Shown here piece by piece: positions 34,885 through 43,240 of a DNA stretch of 64,000 nucleotides. The position numbers and the translations under genes were made by a program. The stretch covers positions 1 to 64,000 of the forward strand of contig JAGPDF010000006.1 of NCBI GenBank assembly GCA_018057705.1, read 5' to 3'. The notes under the pieces were generated by a model. The model was not told the origin of the DNA. It was given only the letters and a program-made list of their open reading frames with translations, and did no database searches. The stretch is from Thermoanaerobaculia bacterium. Its GTDB lineage: Bacteria; Acidobacteriota; Thermoanaerobaculia; Multivoradales; JAGPDF01. Each line of letters starts with the position of its first letter. Positions within the stretch are counted from its first letter, which is position 1.

Positions 34885-37800
34885 CTACAGGTCCGCCAAC
34901 GGCCCGAGATCGACGCTCCGGCGCCGGGCCACCTCGAGCGCCTGATCGAGGGTCTCCTTCTCGCCGGCCTCGTGCGCCGCTACCGCGAGCAGCAGCCAGC
35001 CCTCCGTACCATCCAGGGTCGAGCGCGAAACCACCAGGCGCTTCAAACGCCGATGAGCAGCAGCGGCGTTGCCGGAGGCGAGCTCGAGGCGCGCCACGAC
35101 CAGCGACGCTTCGCCTTCGATCGCCGCGCGCTGGCTGCGGTCGAGTCCCTGGGCCGCGGCCGCGACCTCGCGCTTCGCTGAGGCGAGGTCGCCGCGATCG
35201 ATCGCGAGGCGGGCCAGCCCGAGGTGGGCGAGGGCGTCGAGGCCGCGTCCTTCGCGCGCCAGTTCCTCCGGCTCCTCGGCCGGAGCGAAGTCGACCGGCA
35301 GGCGGACTTTCGCCGCAAAGACTTCCGCATAGCGCGCGCTCGCGGTTTCGCGCTCGCCGGCGGCGGCCGCGGCCGTCGCATCCCTGAGCGCGGCGCGCTT
35401 CGGCGACCGCCCCAGGTCGAAAAACAGCGCGAAGACCTCGTCTCGCGGGTCGAGAACGATGCCGAGCGGCCGTTGGTCGAGCTCGAGCGTCAGCTCGGTT
35501 TGCGCACCTGTCAGCCGCAGGCGCCCGTCGAGGCGCGGGCGAGGCGGTGGATCGCCCCGCCTGCGCGGCTGCGGGGGCGGCGGTGCGTCGGCCGGCCAGG
35601 GGACGTCGATCGGCACCTGAAAGGGCACCGCGAAAGTCGTGTCGTCGACCTCCATCTCGGCGCGCCCCTCGCGGGCGACGACGGACCGGCCGTCGGCCCC
35701 GGCGACGACGCGATAGCGAAACCGGTAGGGCGCCTGCTGCCGGGCACGGATCGTCAGCGGCCACTTCTCGCCCTGCTTCGCGCCGAGCGTGGAATCGAAG
35801 TGGATCTCCGGCAGGCCCGTGCCGTAGATGAAGCGTCGCGCAAAACCTTCGAGCCCGGTGCCCGAGAGGCGCTCGATCATCTGGATCAGGTCGCCCGTGG
35901 AGAGAACCTTGCCCGAGGCGGCCTCGACGACCGCGCGGAGAATGGCGAGGAAGTCCTTCTCCGTCCAGTAGCGCGAGAGCATGCTCCAAACGACGGCCCC
36001 CTTCTTGTAGACGATGGCGTCGTAGGCGGCGGGCTCCTTGCCGGAGAGCAGCCGTGTGCCGAGCGTCACCGGCCCGAGCGATTCGACGGTGTGACCGTCT
36101 TCGGTGGTCGCCAGGAGCTCGCCCTGCCAGCCGGAGGTCGGGCCGACGAGTGGACGCTCGGCCGCGGGCAGGCGGTTGCGCGCCCAGAGCATCGCCGCGT
36201 ACGTGGCCATCGATTCGCTGATCCACTGGTCGCGATAGCTCGCCCAGCCGACCCGGTTCCCCCACCACTGGTGAGCGATTTCATGCGCCACCGTCGTGCG
36301 CCGGTCTTCGATCCCCAGCAGCAGACGCCAACCGGGATGAAGATCGCTCATCGCCAGCGAGGACAGCGTGACGAAGCCCGGGAGCCCCTGCGACATGAGG
36401 CGAGGCACCGTCACGACCCGCAGCGCGGATCCGGTGTAGGGCGAGAAGATCTCGCCGTAGTAGACCAGCGAGTCGGTGACCGCCGCGACGATCTCCTCGC
36501 GCACCTTCTTCGGGAGATCCTCGCTCTCGGCATCGAAATAGACCTCGACCGCTACCGGCGGCAGCTCCGGGCGCTCCACGGTGGCGCGCACGACCTCGAA
36601 GCGTCCGGCCTCGAATGAGTACCCGAACGCCGGAGTGCCGAGCTGGCGGCGCTCCCAGTGCGTGCCATCGGGACGCTCGCCGCCGTCGATGCGATCCCCC
36701 GCCGCGACCACCTCGAGGCGCTTCGGCCAGTTGAGGGTCACTTCGTACGTTGCCCGATCGAGGGCGCCGACGTGCGGGTACCAGGAGAGCGTGTCGCGCA
36801 GGGCGTAGAGCGATCTGCCCGCACGGTCGAGGAAACGCCCGTCGTACTCGACCTCGATCGCGGTTTCGTCGCCTGCCGCCGGCGCCGCCGCCAAGACGAT
36901 CGCGAGCTCGGCGCCCGATCGGTGAAAGTCCAGCAGAGCCCCCCTGGCGTCCCGCACCACCCGCACGACGAGGTCGGGGTGCAGCGTCGCGACGACGACC
37001 CGGTGGCTGACGCTCTGCGATCGCACCACCACTCGCGCCCGGCCGGAGAGGGTGAGGTCGCCGCTGCCCGAGAGCGTCGCCTCGAGAACGTAGCGCACCG
37101 GTTCGAAGAGGGTCCGTCGGGCCAGCGGCTTGCCGGTGGCGTCGCGCATGGGCGCGGACATCCATTGCTCCCACTCTCCGAAGTCAGCGAGCTCCAACCC
37201 CAGGCCGCGGCCCTTCTTCTGCTGCGTTCGGAGCTCGCGGGCAATGCGCCTCTGCTCGCGTTCGTCGGCCTCGATGGGCGCGAACCGCCCCAGACTGACG
37301 GCGTCCTCGGCGGCGGGGTCGATCTGGAAGATGAAAGGGGGCTCGTCTTCCTGGTGCAACCAGGCGACGAAGGCGCCGTTGTAGAGCGCCTCTCCGAGCG
37401 CGTCGGCGAGAAGGGTCGCATCGACTCCGAGCACTCGACGCTCACCGCTCTTTTGCCAGCGGGACCAGAGTGCGCTCGCGCGCTCGATCTCGGCGGCGCC
37501 CGGAGCGCTCGCGACGGCGCGACGAAACAGCGCGGCACTCGCGGTATCGCTGGCGACGACGAAGACCGCGGCGTCAAAAGGGCGGTCGAGTCGCGTCTCG
37601 CCGGTGAAGAGCTCGAGCTGGCCGGCCTCGGTGGCATCCGGCGGCACCAGACTGATTCGGCCTTCGCCGATAAAGACCACCTCCACGACCCGGCCCGCGA
37701 GCGGCGTGGCCGGAAAGAGCCAGCCATTTTCGAGACGGACCTCGGCGAGGTCGACGGCCAGATTCAGTCGCGTCACAGGAACGGCCCTGGCGACGTCCAG

Positions 37801-37995
37801 CGAGCTCTCGATCAGCGCCGCGATGACCGCCTTGGGCTCGAGAGCCGCCCCGCCCGGCGCCGCCGGGGCTTCGGCCGCCCGAGCGCCCTCGGCGCCGGCG
37901 CAGAGCGCGGCCAGCAGGAAGGCACGGGACAACAGCGGCCCCCTTCGCCGCGACGGTCCGTCGCGCAGTTGCCACCTCGGATTCGCTGCCGGCAT
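34885..37995 (-). CDS. Secreted M1-family metallopeptidase with long extensions
   Basis: 1036-residue gluzincin. The ATG at 37995 follows GAGGAG and gives a signal-like N-terminus (basic stretch, LLSRAFLLAALCAGAEGARA). About 290 residues without recognised domain precede a beta-rich M1 N-domain. The catalytic site VAHEIAHQWWGNR is followed 18 residues later by the third zinc ligand in SESMATY (HExxH-18-E), around residues 560-585. A TPR-like helical tail closes the protein. A GAMEN motif typical of M1 exopeptidases is not obvious, so it may be an endopeptidase-like or divergent member. A -10-like TAAGCT lies upstream in the RAYT-proximal intergenic region. Confidence 0.9.
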   Translation of the reverse strand: MPAANPRWQLRDGPSRRRGPLLSRAFLLAALCAGAEGARAAEAPAAPGGAALEPKAVIAALIESSLDVARAVPVTRLNLAVDLAEVRLENGWLFPATPLAGRVVEVVFIGEGRISLVPPDATEAGQLELFTGETRLDRPFDAAVFVVASDTASAALFRRAVASAPGAAEIERASALWSRWQKSGERRVLGVDATLLADALGEALYNGAFVAWLHQEDEPPFIFQIDPAAEDAVSLGRFAPIEADEREQRRIARELRTQQKKGRGLGLELADFGEWEQWMSAPMRDATGKPLARRTLFEPVRYVLEATLSGSGDLTLSGRARVVVRSQSVSHRVVVATLHPDLVVRVVRDARGALLDFHRSGAELAIVLAAAPAAGDETAIEVEYDGRFLDRAGRSLYALRDTLSWYPHVGALDRATYEVTLNWPKRLEVVAAGDRIDGGERPDGTHWERRQLGTPAFGYSFEAGRFEVVRATVERPELPPVAVEVYFDAESEDLPKKVREEIVAAVTDSLVYYGEIFSPYTGSALRVVTVPRLMSQGLPGFVTLSSLAMSDLHPGWRLLLGIEDRRTTVAHEIAHQWWGNRVGWASYRDQWISESMATYAAMLWARNRLPAAERPLVGPTSGWQGELLATTEDGHTVESLGPVTLGTRLLSGKEPAAYDAIVYKKGAVVWSMLSRYWTEKDFLAILRAVVEAASGKVLSTGDLIQMIERLSGTGLEGFARRFIYGTGLPEIHFDSTLGAKQGEKWPLTIRARQQAPYRFRYRVVAGADGRSVVAREGRAEMEVDDTTFAVPFQVPIDVPWPADAPPPPQPRRRGDPPPRPRLDGRLRLTGAQTELTLELDQRPLGIVLDPRDEVFALFFDLGRSPKRAALRDATAAAAAGERETASARYAEVFAAKVRLPVDFAPAEEPEELAREGRGLDALAHLGLARLAIDRGDLASAKREVAAAAQGLDRSQRAAIEGEASLVVARLELASGNAAAAHRRLKRLVVSRSTLDGTEGWLLLAVAAHEAGEKETLDQALEVARRRSVDLGPLADL

Positions 37996-38068
37996 GAGAA
38001 CTCCTCGGTTCTCTTTAGCTTAACCCGCTGGCTCCGCGCCGCGGCCGCAGCGCCCATCTCGTCGTCCG

Positions 38069-38178
38069 GGGACACTCAAACGGGACACACAAATGGGACA
38101 CAGAAACGGACATACCACCGGGGACACGATAGAGGGACACAATGAAGGGACACGATGGAAGGACGCAGTCAAGGGCAC
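38069..38178. repeat. Left array: nine GGGACAC units at 13-bp phase
   Basis: Units begin at 38069, 38082, 38095, 38107 (CGGACAT), 38121, 38134, 38147, 38160 (AGGACGC) and 38172 (AGGGCAC). The first three spacers are TCAAAC, ACAAAT, AGAAAC; later ones are GATAGA, AATGAA, GATGGA. The change of spacer class near 38107-38121 divides it into an outer and an inner part. It lies about 90 bases beyond the transposase stop. Confidence 0.85.
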
Positions 38179-38267
38179 TGCTCAGCAGCGCGCCTAGCGG
38201 CTAGCGACACGCAGTGCCGATTCCGCCTCTGCCCTGTCGATCCCGCAGCCGAACGCCAGCGGTTGGG

Positions 38268-38951
38268 TCAGCTGCGCGAGGTGCGACGAGATCCTCGAGG
38301 ATGTCCAACCCGGCAGCAGTTGGAAAGCAGTTCGCGGCCAGTCGCCTTGGCAATCTCTGCCAGAAAGCGCTCGTCTCCGAGCGGAAAGCCACTCTTCTCG
38401 TGCCGCCTCATGCGGGTCCTTTCACTCCAAGTCGACGAGTCTGCGAGAAGGGCGCTCCAGTCGCCGATACGCCTGTCGAGGCCTTCGACTTCGACCAGGT
38501 CGTCGGCTCCGCGCTCGACATGGGCCCGCGCGCTGGAATAGGGCCAGTCGACAGCACGATCAGCCAGGCCGGCGCGAACCGGATTCATCAGGACATAGCG
38601 TGTCGCCGCATAGAGATGCGGCTCATCCATCGCAAAGGAGGAGAACCGGCCTTGCCAGAGGCAACCGGTCCAGCCCTCTCTCCGGTTGATGATCGTCGTG
38701 TAGCGTCTATGGGCCTCCCCTACAGCGCGTGCGAGGCTCCCTGGTTCGCGCGGTACAGCGATCAGGTGAACGTGGTTGGGAAGAAGACTGTAAGCCCAGA
38801 TCGCGACCGAGTACCTCTGGCACTGGTCGGCCATGAGCTGCCGGTAGAGCTCGTAGTCGAGAGCGCGGAAGAAGGTCGTCTGCCGCCGGTTTCCCCTTTG
38901 GGTGACGTGGTGGGGTACGCCCGGAACAACCCATCGCGGGATTCTGGTCAT
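38268..38951 (-). CDS. REP-associated tyrosine transposase (RAYT, Y1_Tnp/HUH family)
   Basis: 227-residue single-strand transposase of the IS200/IS605-related RAYT type. N-terminal PRWVVPGVPHHVTQRGNRRQ, the HUH pair in LLPNHVHLIAV, WQGRFSSFAMDE, the catalytic Tyr region ATRYVLMNPVRAGL, WPYSSARAH, and a C-terminal GFPLGDERFLAEI. All parts are present, so it looks intact. The ATG at 38951 gives the family-typical MTRIPRW start. An ATG at 38990 adds 13 residues and would use the neighbouring array unit (AAGGGGAC) as ribosome site. The usual GTAG-marked REP palindromes are replaced here by heptamer arrays. Confidence 0.92.
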   Translation of the reverse strand: MTRIPRWVVPGVPHHVTQRGNRRQTTFFRALDYELYRQLMADQCQRYSVAIWAYSLLPNHVHLIAVPREPGSLARAVGEAHRRYTTIINRREGWTGCLWQGRFSSFAMDEPHLYAATRYVLMNPVRAGLADRAVDWPYSSARAHVERGADDLVEVEGLDRRIGDWSALLADSSTWSERTRMRRHEKSGFPLGDERFLAEIAKATGRELLSNCCRVGHPRGSRRTSRS

Positions 38952-38989
38952 GCCTGTAAGGACGTAATTCAGCGCTCCAACCTCGCACA

Positions 38990-39058
38990 TCGTCCCCTTT
39001 GGGTCCTGTTCCCTGTCCCTTTATCGTGTCCCTCCATGGTGTCCCTTTATTGTGTCCT
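38990..39058. repeat. Right inner array: GTGTCCC units at 13-bp phase
   Basis: Clear units at 39026, 39039 and 39052 and degenerate ones at 39013 (CTGTCCC), 39001 (GGGTCCT) and 38990. Spacers TTTATC, TCCATG, TTTATT are, on the other strand, GATAAA, CATGGA, AATAAA, the same class as the inner part of the left array. The array lies directly upstream of the transposase start. Confidence 0.8.
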
Positions 39059-39078
39059 GGCAGTTAAAGACGCCTTTC

Positions 39079-39107
39079 TCGATTCGAATCTGGCACATTC
39101 GGTTCGA
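39079..39107. repeat. REP-like imperfect hairpin inside the element
   Basis: TCGATTCGAAT (39079-39089), 7-base loop, ATTCGGTTCGA (39097-39107): an 11-bp stem with two central mismatches, within the 63-bp segment separating the two right arrays. A 10-bp perfect palindrome GATTCGAATC (39081-39090) overlaps the left arm. A mismatched stem of this size is what RAYT enzymes are known to recognise in REP sequences. Confidence 0.55.
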
Positions 39108-39121
39108 CGAGCGGCTTTTTC

Positions 39122-39180
39122 GTGTCCCGGTTGTGTGTCCCGGTTGTGTGTCCTGTTGGTGTGTCCTGTTTGTGTGTCCC
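39122..39180. repeat. Right outer array: five GTGTCC(C/T) units at exact 13-bp phase
   Basis: Units start at 39122, 39135, 39148, 39161 and 39174, exactly 13 bp apart, with spacers GGTTGT, GGTTGT, GTTGGT, GTTTGT. Reverse-complemented, these spacers (ACAACC, ACCAAC, ACAAAC) match the outer part of the left array. The array ends 10 bases before the hrpB -10 element. Confidence 0.88.
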
Positions 39181-39190
39181 GGATCCCCGG

Positions 39191-39196
39191 TAGCAT
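39191..39196 (+). promoter_or_regulatory. leaderless -10 element of hrpB
   Basis: TAGCAT, placing the first transcribed base exactly at the A of the hrpB ATG (39203). The adjacent outer array could supply the -35 region (TTGTGT at 39170-39175, only 15-bp spacing). Confidence 0.5.
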
Positions 39197-39202
39197 CGGG
39201 GG

Positions 39203-41752
39203 ATGACGCGCGAGCTGACGCCTTTGCCGGTCGACGAAACGCTCGCCGACCTTCTGGACGCGTTGCGGGCACGCGGCAATGCCGTGCTGCAGGCGCCGCC
39301 CGGGGCCGGGAAAACGACGCGGGTGCCGCCGGCGGTCGTGGCGTCCGCGGTGGTCGGCAGCGGGCAGGTCCTCGTCCTCGAGCCGCGGCGGATCGCGGCT
39401 CGGGCTGCGGCCCGCCGGATCGCCGACGAGCAGGGTTGGACCCTCGGCCGCGAGGTCGGCTGGCAGATCCGCTTCGAGCGGAACTTCACCCGTGACACCC
39501 GGATCCTCTTCGTCACCGAGGGCATCCTCGTCCAGCGGCTGCAGCGGGACCCATTCCTCGAGGGCATCGGCGCCGTGCTGTTCGACGAGATCCACGAACG
39601 CAGCCTGTTCGCCGATCTGTCGCTCGCCCTGGTCCGCCGCGTGCAGCTCGAGGCCCGTCCGGAGCTGAGGCTCCTCGCGATGTCGGCGACGCTCGACGGC
39701 GAGCGTCTGGCGGCCTTCCTCGACGCACCGATCGTCACCAGCGCCGGCAGGCTCTTCCCGGTCGCGCTCGAATACCTCGGGCCAACGCCCGCCGACACGC
39801 CGCTCGCGACGCTCGTCGCGCGTGGCGTTCGCAAGGGCCTGGAAACGACCCCTGGCGACCTGCTGGTCTTCCTGCCCGGAGTTCCCGAGATCCGGCGCGC
39901 CGAAGAAGCGCTCGCGACGCTCGCCCGGGAGCGCGACCTCGCCGTCGAGAAGCTCTACGGCGATCTCCCCTCAGCCGAGCAGGATCGGGTCCTGCGTCCC
40001 GGCCCGCGGCGCAAGATCGTCCTGGCGACGAACGTCGCCGAGACCTCGATCACCGTCGACGGCGTCACCGGCGTCATCGACTCCGGCTGGGTGAAGGAGA
40101 GCAGCGCCGATCCGTCGACCGGCCTCGAGAGCCTGACCCTCACCCGGATCTCCCGCGCCTCGGCCGAACAGCGCGCCGGCCGCGCCGGGCGCCAGGCTCC
40201 CGGCTGGTGCCTGCGCCTGTGGAGCGAACACGACCAGCGCGGACTCAAGGAGCGCGGCCGCCCCGAGATCCGCCGTGCCGACCTCGCCTGGACCGTCCTG
40301 CAGCTCGCCGCCTGGGGAGAACGCGATCTCGGACAGTTTCCCTGGTTCGAACCGCCAGAGGCGAGCGCGCTGACCTCGGCCGAGGCCGCGCTCACCCGCC
40401 TCGGCGCTCTGGCCAGCGACGGCATCACGCCGCTGGGCCGGAGGCTCGCCGAGTTTCCGCTGCACCCGAGGCTGGCGCTCCTCGTCCTCGACGGCGAGCG
40501 CCGCGGCGTCGCCGACGAGGTGGCGCTCGTCGCCGCGCTGCTCTCCGACCGCGATCCGACGGCAACGCCCGAAAGCCGCATCTCCGGCGCACGCACGTCA
40601 GCGCAGTCGGATCTGCTGGTGAAACTCGATTCGCTGCGCTCGGCCAGATCCTCGTCCTCCTCCACACTATTGCGCACAAGGGATTCGCTCCTCGACGTAG
40701 TGCGCCGATCACGCGCCGGAGACTCCGGAATGCCGGTCGCCTCGCCGGTGTGGACTGAGGAAAAGGAGGAGCGCCTTCAGAGATCGATCTTCACCGCCTG
40801 GGCCGACCGCCTCGCCCGGCGCCGCGAGCCTGGCAGCGACCGCGCCGTCATGGTCGGTGGGCGCGGCGTACGCCTCGCCCGCGAAAGCTCGGTGAAGGAA
40901 GCTGAGCTCTTCGTCTGCGTCAGCCTCGACGACAGGAGCGGCCCGCGCTCCGAGGCGCTCGTCCGTATTGCCTCTGCGGTCGAACGCGAATGGCTGCCGC
41001 CCGAGCGCCTTCGCGAAGCGACCGTCCTCGAGTTCGACGAGGAGCGCGAACGCGTCGTCGCCCACCGCCGCACCTGCTTCGACGACCTGGTGCTCGACGA
41101 CAAGGAGATCCCGATCCGCGACACCGAAGCTGCCGGTGCGCTTCTGCTGAAGATCGCGGCCAGCCGGCTCACCGAAGTCCTGCCGCTCGACAACCAGGAG
41201 TGGGAGAGCCTTCTCGCGCGCCTCCGTTTCCTCCACCACGCCTGCCCCGACCTCGCCATTCCAGCGCCGATAGAGGCCACCTTTACCGAGCTTCTTTCTT
41301 CGCTGTCCGGTTCCGCAAAGTCGTTCGGAGACCTCCGCCGAGCCCCCTGGCGAGAGTCCTTCCTCGGTGCTCTCAGCCACGCCCAGCGCAGCGCGCTCGA
41401 CCGCGAGGCCCCCGAGAGGCTCGCGGTCCCTTCCGGCAACCAGATCCGGCTCGACTACTCCGACCCGGCGCAGCCGGTCCTCGCAGCGCGCATCCAGGAG
41501 CTCTTCGGCCTCGCCGAGACGCCGCGTCTGGCCCGCGGCCGGGTGCCGGTTCTCCTCCACCTGCTCGCCCCGAACGGCCGGCCACAGCAGGTCACCGCCG
41601 ACCTCTCGAGCTTCTGGAAGACGACCTACGCCGAGGTGCGCAAGGAGCTCGCCGCGCGCTACCCGCGCCACTCCTGGCCGCTCGATCCGACGACCGCCCC
41701 GGCCGAGCGCCGCCCGCGGCCGCGCTCCGGGACCCGCACCCGCAATCACTGA
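39203..41752 (+). CDS. hrpB: ATP-dependent helicase HrpB
   Basis: 849-residue DEAH-type (here DEIH) RNA helicase. Motif I APPGAGKTT, motif Ia LEPRRIAARAAARR, motif II DEIHERS, motif III MSATLDG, motif V TNVAETSITVDGVTGVIDSG, motif VI QRAGRAGR, followed by the helicase-associated and HrpB-specific C-terminal domains (RLDYSDPAQPVLAARIQELFG). Length matches HrpB (about 810-850). The role in bacteria is poorly defined; some homologues affect mRNA processing. The gene abuts the RAYT element and appears leaderless. Confidence 0.95.
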   Translation: MTRELTPLPVDETLADLLDALRARGNAVLQAPPGAGKTTRVPPAVVASAVVGSGQVLVLEPRRIAARAAARRIADEQGWTLGREVGWQIRFERNFTRDTRILFVTEGILVQRLQRDPFLEGIGAVLFDEIHERSLFADLSLALVRRVQLEARPELRLLAMSATLDGERLAAFLDAPIVTSAGRLFPVALEYLGPTPADTPLATLVARGVRKGLETTPGDLLVFLPGVPEIRRAEEALATLARERDLAVEKLYGDLPSAEQDRVLRPGPRRKIVLATNVAETSITVDGVTGVIDSGWVKESSADPSTGLESLTLTRISRASAEQRAGRAGRQAPGWCLRLWSEHDQRGLKERGRPEIRRADLAWTVLQLAAWGERDLGQFPWFEPPEASALTSAEAALTRLGALASDGITPLGRRLAEFPLHPRLALLVLDGERRGVADEVALVAALLSDRDPTATPESRISGARTSAQSDLLVKLDSLRSARSSSSSTLLRTRDSLLDVVRRSRAGDSGMPVASPVWTEEKEERLQRSIFTAWADRLARRREPGSDRAVMVGGRGVRLARESSVKEAELFVCVSLDDRSGPRSEALVRIASAVEREWLPPERLREATVLEFDEERERVVAHRRTCFDDLVLDDKEIPIRDTEAAGALLLKIAASRLTEVLPLDNQEWESLLARLRFLHHACPDLAIPAPIEATFTELLSSLSGSAKSFGDLRRAPWRESFLGALSHAQRSALDREAPERLAVPSGNQIRLDYSDPAQPVLAARIQELFGLAETPRLARGRVPVLLHLLAPNGRPQQVTADLSSFWKTTYAEVRKELAARYPRHSWPLDPTTAPAERRPRPRSGTRTRNH

Positions 41753-41806
41753 GGTTGCCCCGGACGCACCCCGGAGCCCCTGTCACAGTCCCCCCCTGAA
41801 CGGGTG

Positions 41807-41835
41807 TTGACGAAAGCTCGATTCCCCGCTAGTCT
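41807..41835 (+). promoter_or_regulatory. Promoter of the second efflux operon
   Basis: TTGACG (41807-41812), 17-bp spacer, TAGTCT (41830-41835). The predicted first base is 41842, two bases before the ATG, so tolC mRNA should be leaderless. A direct repeat CTATCG (41834-41839 and 41852-41857) and the palindrome GTTAAC (41847-41852) flank the start and could be a repressor site. Confidence 0.7.
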
Positions 41836-41843
41836 ATCGCTGT

Positions 41844-43226
41844 ATGGTTAACTATCGATTGTTCGTCCTCTCGTCCCTCGCGGCGCTGACAGCATTCGCC
41901 GCGAGCCCGGCGCTCACCTCGCCCCTCCGGGCGGAGGAAACGCTCACCCTCGCCTCGGCGCTCGATCGCGGGCGCCTGCAGGCGCGCGAGACGGTCGCCG
42001 CCTCCGCCCGCCAACGCGCCGCCGAAGCCCGCGTCAAAGAGGCGGGCGGCTACCGGCTGCCCCAGGTGCGCCTCTCCGAGCAGTGGATTCGCACCGACTC
42101 GCCCGCCGACGCCTTCGGAATGCTGCTCAATCAGGAGCGCTTCTCCTTCCCCGCCTTCGTCGCCGGCAATCCGAACGATCCGGATCCGCTCTCGACCGCG
42201 ATCACCCGGCTCGAGGTCGAGATTCCGATCTGGACCGGCGGCGAGCTCTCCACCCGGCTCGAGCAGGCCCGCTTCGCCGCCGAAGCGGCGGCCGCGAGCG
42301 CCGGCCGGGCCGGCGATCAGGCGGCCGTCGCCGCCGCCGAGGCCTGGATCCGCCTGGCGCAGGCGCGCGAAGCGCAGGCCCTCTTCGAGAAGTCGCGCGA
42401 AACCGTCGCCGCGCATGTCGAGCTCGCGCGCGCCTACTCCGCCCAGGGGATGCTCGTGCGCTCCGACCTGCTGCGCGCCGAGGTCGAGCTCGCGCGCCTC
42501 GACGACCTCCTCGCCGAGGCCCGTGGCAACGTCCGCATCGCCGAATCCAACCTCGCCTTCCGGCTCGGCGAGCCGCTCGACACCCGTTACAACCTGGAGG
42601 CCCTCGCCGATCCGCCGCCGATCGCCCAGGAGAGCCCCGGTTGGCTCGCCAGCGCCGAGGCGCGGAGCGACCTGGCCGCAGCCAGGAAGCTCCTCGACGC
42701 GGGCGACCTCGAGGCCAAGGCCCTGAAGGGCGGCCTCTTTCCGCGCATCGGCCTCGTGGCGCGTCACGACCTGGTCGACGATCAACTCTTCGGCAACAAC
42801 GGCGACTCGACGACGATCGCCGCGCTGGCGAGCTTCGATCTCTACGATGGCGGCAAGCGCCGTGCTGCGATGGCCGCCGCCCGCGCCGATGCCGAGGCCG
42901 GGCGCGCCGACGTCGAGCGCTTCACCGCCGGCATCGAGCTCGAAACGAAACAGGCTTTCGAGGCGGCTTCGGTCGCCCTCGAGCGTCGCCGTACCGCTGC
43001 CGCCGCGCTCGCTGCGGCCGAGGAGACCGTGCGCATCGTCGAGGACCGCTTCCGCGCCGGCGTGATCCGGTCGATCGATCTCCTCGATGCCGCCACCACC
43101 CGCCGCGAAGCCGAGATGCGCGAGCTCGTCGCGCGCGCCGAGGCCTGGCTCACCCACCTCCATCTCGCCCTTGCCGCCGGCCTCGAGCCGGAGACCGTCC
43201 TGCGCACTTCGACTCCCCGATCCTGA
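41844..43226 (+). CDS. TolC-family outer-membrane efflux protein
   Basis: 460-residue outer-membrane channel for the downstream RND pump. Sec signal peptide (LFVLSSLAALTAFAASPALT), then a TolC fold rich in Ala/Glu/Arg helices with RLEVEIPIWTGGE and FDLYDGGKRRAA marking the two strand-turn regions. There is no lipobox, unlike the outer-membrane protein of the first pump. It belongs to the RND-TolC subgroup that pairs with the TPREEEPQI-type pumps, as found here. First gene of a six-gene operon. Confidence 0.93.
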   Translation: MVNYRLFVLSSLAALTAFAASPALTSPLRAEETLTLASALDRGRLQARETVAASARQRAAEARVKEAGGYRLPQVRLSEQWIRTDSPADAFGMLLNQERFSFPAFVAGNPNDPDPLSTAITRLEVEIPIWTGGELSTRLEQARFAAEAAAASAGRAGDQAAVAAAEAWIRLAQAREAQALFEKSRETVAAHVELARAYSAQGMLVRSDLLRAEVELARLDDLLAEARGNVRIAESNLAFRLGEPLDTRYNLEALADPPPIAQESPGWLASAEARSDLAAARKLLDAGDLEAKALKGGLFPRIGLVARHDLVDDQLFGNNGDSTTIAALASFDLYDGGKRRAAMAAARADAEAGRADVERFTAGIELETKQAFEAASVALERRRTAAAALAAAEETVRIVEDRFRAGVIRSIDLLDAATTRREAEMRELVARAEAWLTHLHLALAAGLEPETVLRTSTPRS

Positions 43227-43240
43227 AAGAGCCCGAGCCC

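Larger units (their letters stand above)
38069..39180. mobile_element. RAYT element bounded by inverted heptamer arrays
   Basis: A REP-associated tyrosine transposase gene flanked on the left by nine GGGACAC-type units and on the right by two five-unit sets in the opposite orientation, all spaced about 13 bp. Left and right arrays match as inverted repeats not only in the heptamer but in the spacer classes (outer ACAAAC-like, inner RATRRA-like). An imperfect hairpin lies between the two right arrays. It occupies the divergent gap between the M1 peptidase and hrpB. Ends are set by the outermost recognizable units; no target-site duplication was identified. Confidence 0.75.

Noticed and set aside
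38069-39180. CRISPR array or minisatellite for the heptamer repeats
   Set aside because: Repeat is 7 bp with 6-bp spacers, no cas genes, and the spacers fall into two classes shared by both flanks in inverted orientation, which fits an element boundary better.
39021-39272. Short open frames reading through the right arrays (His/Thr/Gln-rich products)
   Set aside because: The 13-bp period cycles through all three frames and yields repetitive peptides in every one; no ribosome site and no family.
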